A DNA stretch of 64,000 nucleotides from Marinomonas profundi (lineage in GTDB: Bacteria > Pseudomonadota > Gammaproteobacteria > Pseudomonadales > Marinomonadaceae), in assembly GCF_020694005.1 (NCBI RefSeq), contig NZ_CP073013.1:2552578-2616577 (forward strand). Reading direction: 5' to 3'. A model generated the notes under the pieces. It was not told the DNA's origin, did not search any database, and saw only the letters and a program-made list of their open reading frames with translations. Position numbers and translations under genes: made by a program. Within the stretch, counting starts at the first letter, position 1; every line of letters starts with the position of its first letter. This document shows positions 61,139 to 64,000 of this stretch, piece after piece.

Positions 61139-62083
61139 ATGATTAACGTTCTTATTAAGAAAAAGAAGCTTGAAGCGCCTGATATCGTTAGTTTCGAACT
61201 TACAAGTTTAGAAGGTGAAAAGCTTCCTGACGCTACCCCTGGGGCTCATATAGACGTATGTGTTAGTAGTGGAATGACTCGACAATATTCTATTTATAAC
61301 GACCCTCAAAAAACGGATAGCTATAAAATTGCAGTATTGAAAGATTCGAATTCTCGTGGCGGCTCGGTAGCCTTGCATGAAGACTTTCATGAGGGCGATG
61401 TGATTGGTATTTCAGCTCCGAGAAACCTGTTTGAACTAAACAATGAGGCCCCGTCTTATATTTTAGTGGCAGGAGGTATTGGCATTACCCCTATCTTGTC
61501 AATGGCTGATCGACTGCAATCTGAGCAGCGTTCCTTTTCCTTGCACTATTTCGCACGAAATATTGATAAGGCTGCTTTCTATGACCAAATCATCTCCTGT
61601 GATTGGGCCGATAAGAGTTCATTCTATTTCGATGACGAAGAGAAAGAATCCTTTCATCAAGCGCTGCTTAACGCTAATCATCAGGCTCACCTGTATGTAT
61701 GCGGGCCAAATGGTTTTATGGAATTTGTGTTTTCTTCGGCTAGGAAAGTTGGTTGGTCAGAGTTTAGGTTGCACAAAGAACATTTTTCGTCTGCCCCACG
61801 TGAAGATGCTGAAAATCAAGCTTTTGACGTTGAAATTGCCAGCTCAGGTGAACGCTTTCATATTCCTGAAGGCCGTTCTGTGTTCGAAGTATTAGATGAT
61901 GCTGGTGTTGACGTTAATGTGTCTTGTGAGCAAGGCATATGTGGTTCTTGTTTAATAAGAGTCATATCTGGAGTTCCGGATCATAGAGATCAGTTTTTAT
62001 CGAATGATGAGCGGGCTAAAAATGATCAATTTACTCCCTGTTGCTCTCGATCACTGACAAAAATGCTAGTACTTGATCTTTAG
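61139..62083 (+). CDS. Rieske oxygenase reductase (VanB-like flavodoxin/ferredoxin reductase)
   Basis: 314-aa reductase: FMN/oxidoreductase barrel (about 1-95, with RQYSIYNDP flavin motif), NAD-binding domain (about 100-210, GGIGITPILSMA) and C-terminal plant-type [2Fe-2S] domain with CEQGICGSC and a late Cys. This layout is that of vanillate demethylase subunit B. It passes electrons from NADH to the oxygenase encoded next. Shine-Dalgarno AAGGCAG upstream. Confidence 0.92.
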   Translation: MINVLIKKKKLEAPDIVSFELTSLEGEKLPDATPGAHIDVCVSSGMTRQYSIYNDPQKTDSYKIAVLKDSNSRGGSVALHEDFHEGDVIGISAPRNLFELNNEAPSYILVAGGIGITPILSMADRLQSEQRSFSLHYFARNIDKAAFYDQIISCDWADKSSFYFDDEEKESFHQALLNANHQAHLYVCGPNGFMEFVFSSARKVGWSEFRLHKEHFSSAPREDAENQAFDVEIASSGERFHIPEGRSVFEVLDDAGVDVNVSCEQGICGSCLIRVISGVPDHRDQFLSNDERAKNDQFTPCCSRSLTKMLVLDL

Positions 62084-62135
62084 TATTCATCCAAAAAAGT
62101 AAATAAAAATAAAGTAAATAAAAAAGGAGACTTGT

Positions 62136-63230
62136 ATGAGTGTTCAATATGTTAGCGCAGCTGAACTAATCGATTCTGATACTGAATCAACATCCCCATT
62201 TCCATTAAATATGTGGTATGTAGCGGCCTTGAGCTCTGAGCTTCAAGATAAACCTTTGCCCCGCACATTGCTTAATAACCACATTGTATTTTTCCGTACA
62301 GCTGATGGAAAAGCTTCGGCGCTTGAAGATAAATGTTGTCATCGATCTTTGCCTTTATCTCTGGGGACAGTCGAAGAGAGTGGTATTCGTTGTGGTTATC
62401 ACGGATTATTATTTAATGGTGATGGAAAGTGTATAGAAATCCCGGGGCAAGACAAAGTTCCGCGTAAAGCCTTAGTATCCGCTTATTTTATTTGCGAACA
62501 AGACCATCTTATTTGGATCTGGTTTGGAGATAAGAATAATCAAGAACCAACTTGTCTTCCACCAAGTTACCCAGTTCATAATGCCCCCGAATATTTATTT
62601 GGCGGTGATGTATACCATTACGATGCCCCATATCAGTTAATACACGATAATTTATTGGACCTTAGTCATTTAGGGTATGTCCACCTTCATACGATTGGTG
62701 GAAATGCAAAATTGCATATGACCGCTGAGACTAAAGTTGAAAGCGACGAAAAAACAGTTCGTGTTATTCGTCATATGCCTGATTCTGTTCCACCTCCAAC
62801 TTATTCTTTAGCTTATCCGTTTACAGGTAAAATTGATCGTTGGCAGGAGATTCTTTTTAAAATATCGCACCTAGAGATTTGGACTGGTGCTGTAGACGCA
62901 GGCTCTGATTCTTTAGAAAATCCTAATCGTGATGGATTTCATATGAAAGGTTTTCATGGCATTACGCCTGAGACGGAAACGACTTGTCATTATATATGGA
63001 CTATGTCTACGAACCCTAAAAATGATCCAAAAGAAACGGCTAAAAAAGTCATTGAACAAACTAGATTGACTTTTGATGAAGATAAAGTGGTCATTGAGGC
63101 TCAGTATAAAAACATGCAAAGCTTTAAACATAATAAAATGCTGGATATACATGTGGATCTGGCACCAAACAGAGCGCGTCGTATTATCGAAACATGTCTA
63201 GTGCTAAATTCTGATGTATTAGAGAAATAG
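62136..63230 (+). CDS. Rieske non-heme iron oxygenase (VanA-like)
   Basis: 364-aa oxygenase. Rieske ligands: Cys67-x-His69 and Cys86-x2-His89. The mononuclear iron site is in DLSHLGYVH (Asp175, His178, His183). The family includes vanillate O-demethylase VanA, toluenesulfonate and dicamba oxygenases; the product here is a demethylated or hydroxylated aromatic acid. Ribosome site AAAAGGAG. The substrate cannot be stated from sequence. This area is more A/T rich than the island's first half. Confidence 0.9.
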   Translation: MSVQYVSAAELIDSDTESTSPFPLNMWYVAALSSELQDKPLPRTLLNNHIVFFRTADGKASALEDKCCHRSLPLSLGTVEESGIRCGYHGLLFNGDGKCIEIPGQDKVPRKALVSAYFICEQDHLIWIWFGDKNNQEPTCLPPSYPVHNAPEYLFGGDVYHYDAPYQLIHDNLLDLSHLGYVHLHTIGGNAKLHMTAETKVESDEKTVRVIRHMPDSVPPPTYSLAYPFTGKIDRWQEILFKISHLEIWTGAVDAGSDSLENPNRDGFHMKGFHGITPETETTCHYIWTMSTNPKNDPKETAKKVIEQTRLTFDEDKVVIEAQYKNMQSFKHNKMLDIHVDLAPNRARRIIETCLVLNSDVLEK

Positions 63231-63284
63231 ATGGTTGCAATGATTAAGTAATAAAAAATCAAAAATAATAAAAAGGTGATGAAT

Positions 63285-64000
63285 ATGAATATGAAAAATA
63301 AAAAAATAATTCTTTTTTTAGGTTGTATGTGGTCAACTTTTGCGTTTTCACAAACATACACATTACGTCTTGCTCATTTTTGGCCAGCCAACTCGAGCGT
63401 TGGCAACGTTATACAAGACTGGGCGAATTCAATTGAGAGTGATTCAAATAAACAACTAAATATTGAAATATATCCAAGTCAAACGCTTGCTAAAGCGGCA
63501 CAAAGTTATACAGCAACGGTGAGCGGGATTGCCGATATTACTGTCACAGCTCAAGGCTATATGGCTGGTCGGTTTCCACTTACTCAGGTGGTGGAACTTC
63601 CTGGTTTGATTACTAATGCTGAAAATTCAAGCTGTGTTATCCAAAAACTTTATGACAATAAATTAATATCGGCAGAATATAGTGATACACATCCGTTATT
63701 TTTATTTGTTCATGGGCCAGGGCATATCCATACTAGCGACAAACAAGTTTCTACGCCAAGTGATTTAGAAGGAATGCGTATTCGCCGTGCAACAACGGTT
63801 GTAGCGGATTTGCTTAGTTCAATGAATGCTAATCCTGTCGGTATGCCAGCCCCAGAAACCTATCAATCGGCACAACGTGGCGTTATTCAGGGTGTGGCTT
63901 TTCCTTGGCAAGCAATGAAAGATTTTCGTCTAAATGAATTATTATCACATCATACAGAAATAGGTCTATACACACTCTCCTTTATCACTACTATGAATAA
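63285..64000 (+). CDS. TRAP transporter binding protein DctP (partial, cut by window end)
   Basis: About 238 codons, frame open to the window edge. Signal peptide about 1-23 (ILFLGCMWSTFAFS), then YTLRLAHFWPANSSVG, a DLEGMRIRR-like segment (GMRIRRATTVVADLL) and VQGVAFPWQ-like motif of the DctP family. In-frame ATGs at 63279, 63285 and 63291 follow AAAAGG; I prefer 63285. It should bind an organic acid in the periplasm; the DctQM subunits are presumably beyond the window. Likely brings in the substrate of the Rieske oxygenase. Confidence 0.88.
   Translation, partial: MNMKNKKIILFLGCMWSTFAFSQTYTLRLAHFWPANSSVGNVIQDWANSIESDSNKQLNIEIYPSQTLAKAAQSYTATVSGIADITVTAQGYMAGRFPLTQVVELPGLITNAENSSCVIQKLYDNKLISAEYSDTHPLFLFVHGPGHIHTSDKQVSTPSDLEGMRIRRATTVVADLLSSMNANPVGMPAPETYQSAQRGVIQGVAFPWQAMKDFRLNELLSHHTEIGLYTLSFITTMN

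Overview
The window looks like chromosomal DNA of a marine gammaproteobacterium of the Oceanospirillales, most likely Marinomonas or a close relative. This rests on the sdhE-ygfX / nadB / rpoE-mucA-rseB-rseC-mucD block, an argE-argA pair, a CYTH phosphatase next to glnE, moderate GC, and the protein types; no taxonomic marker such as rRNA is present. No rRNA, tRNA or CRISPR was seen.

Layout. 0-10.5 kb: two 8-bp tandem arrays, proline/Na+ symporter putP, hexR, a choline/aminoglycoside-kinase-like gene with ung, ygfZ, and an overlapping pair encoding an MHYT hybrid histidine kinase and an HD-GYP response regulator. 10.7-19.1 kb: a polyol utilisation locus (xylulokinase, AraC regulator, long-chain polyol dehydrogenase, complete polyol-type ABC importer); the xylulokinase makes D-arabitol a good candidate substrate. 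19.4-26.9 kb: sdhE-ygfX, nadB, the envelope-stress sigma factor operon with its own candidate promoter, and an orphan CheW-like protein. 27.1-34.1 kb: argA, argE, CYTH phosphatase, glnE and a small unrecognised gene.

34.2-64 kb is an accessory catabolic island. It carries AraC / FAD monooxygenase / arylsulfatase / sulfatase maturase; an intact IS66-family element (40051-42891) with 27-bp inverted repeats and an 8-bp target duplication; an alpha/beta hydrolase and cyclase-family metal hydrolase; a LysR regulator; the DUF1302 porin / DUF1329 / YCF48-like / RND set used for hydrophobic substrates; an extradiol-type VOC protein, MFS transporter, Rieske ferredoxin, second FAD monooxygenase, cupin, FAH-family hydrolase and SDR epimerase. 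It ends with a MarR-controlled two-component Rieske oxygenase and a TRAP transporter binding protein cut by the window edge. Together these suggest uptake, desulfation or demethylation, hydroxylation, ring cleavage and hydrolysis of an aromatic compound whose identity cannot be read from sequence.

Hidden structure not explained by intact genes. (1) Decayed paralogues of three neighbouring genes: a LysR remnant split by the IS66 element, a hydrolase C-terminal remnant at 49511-49636, and a cyclase pseudogene at 59791-60232. They point to loss of a second LysR-hydrolase-cyclase module. (2) A 35-bp element containing TTCGAT-N3-ATCGAA occurs upstream of both the hydrolase and the porin, with 32 of 35 bases identical, and is the likely LysR box. 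(3) A perfect 38-bp palindrome overlaps the -35 hexamer of a consensus-like promoter in front of the Rieske oxygenase genes. (4) Short tandem repeats (13-19 bp) repeatedly start at or run across stop codons (ung, polyol dehydrogenase, argA, Rieske ferredoxin), with a related duplication at the end of the kinase gene.
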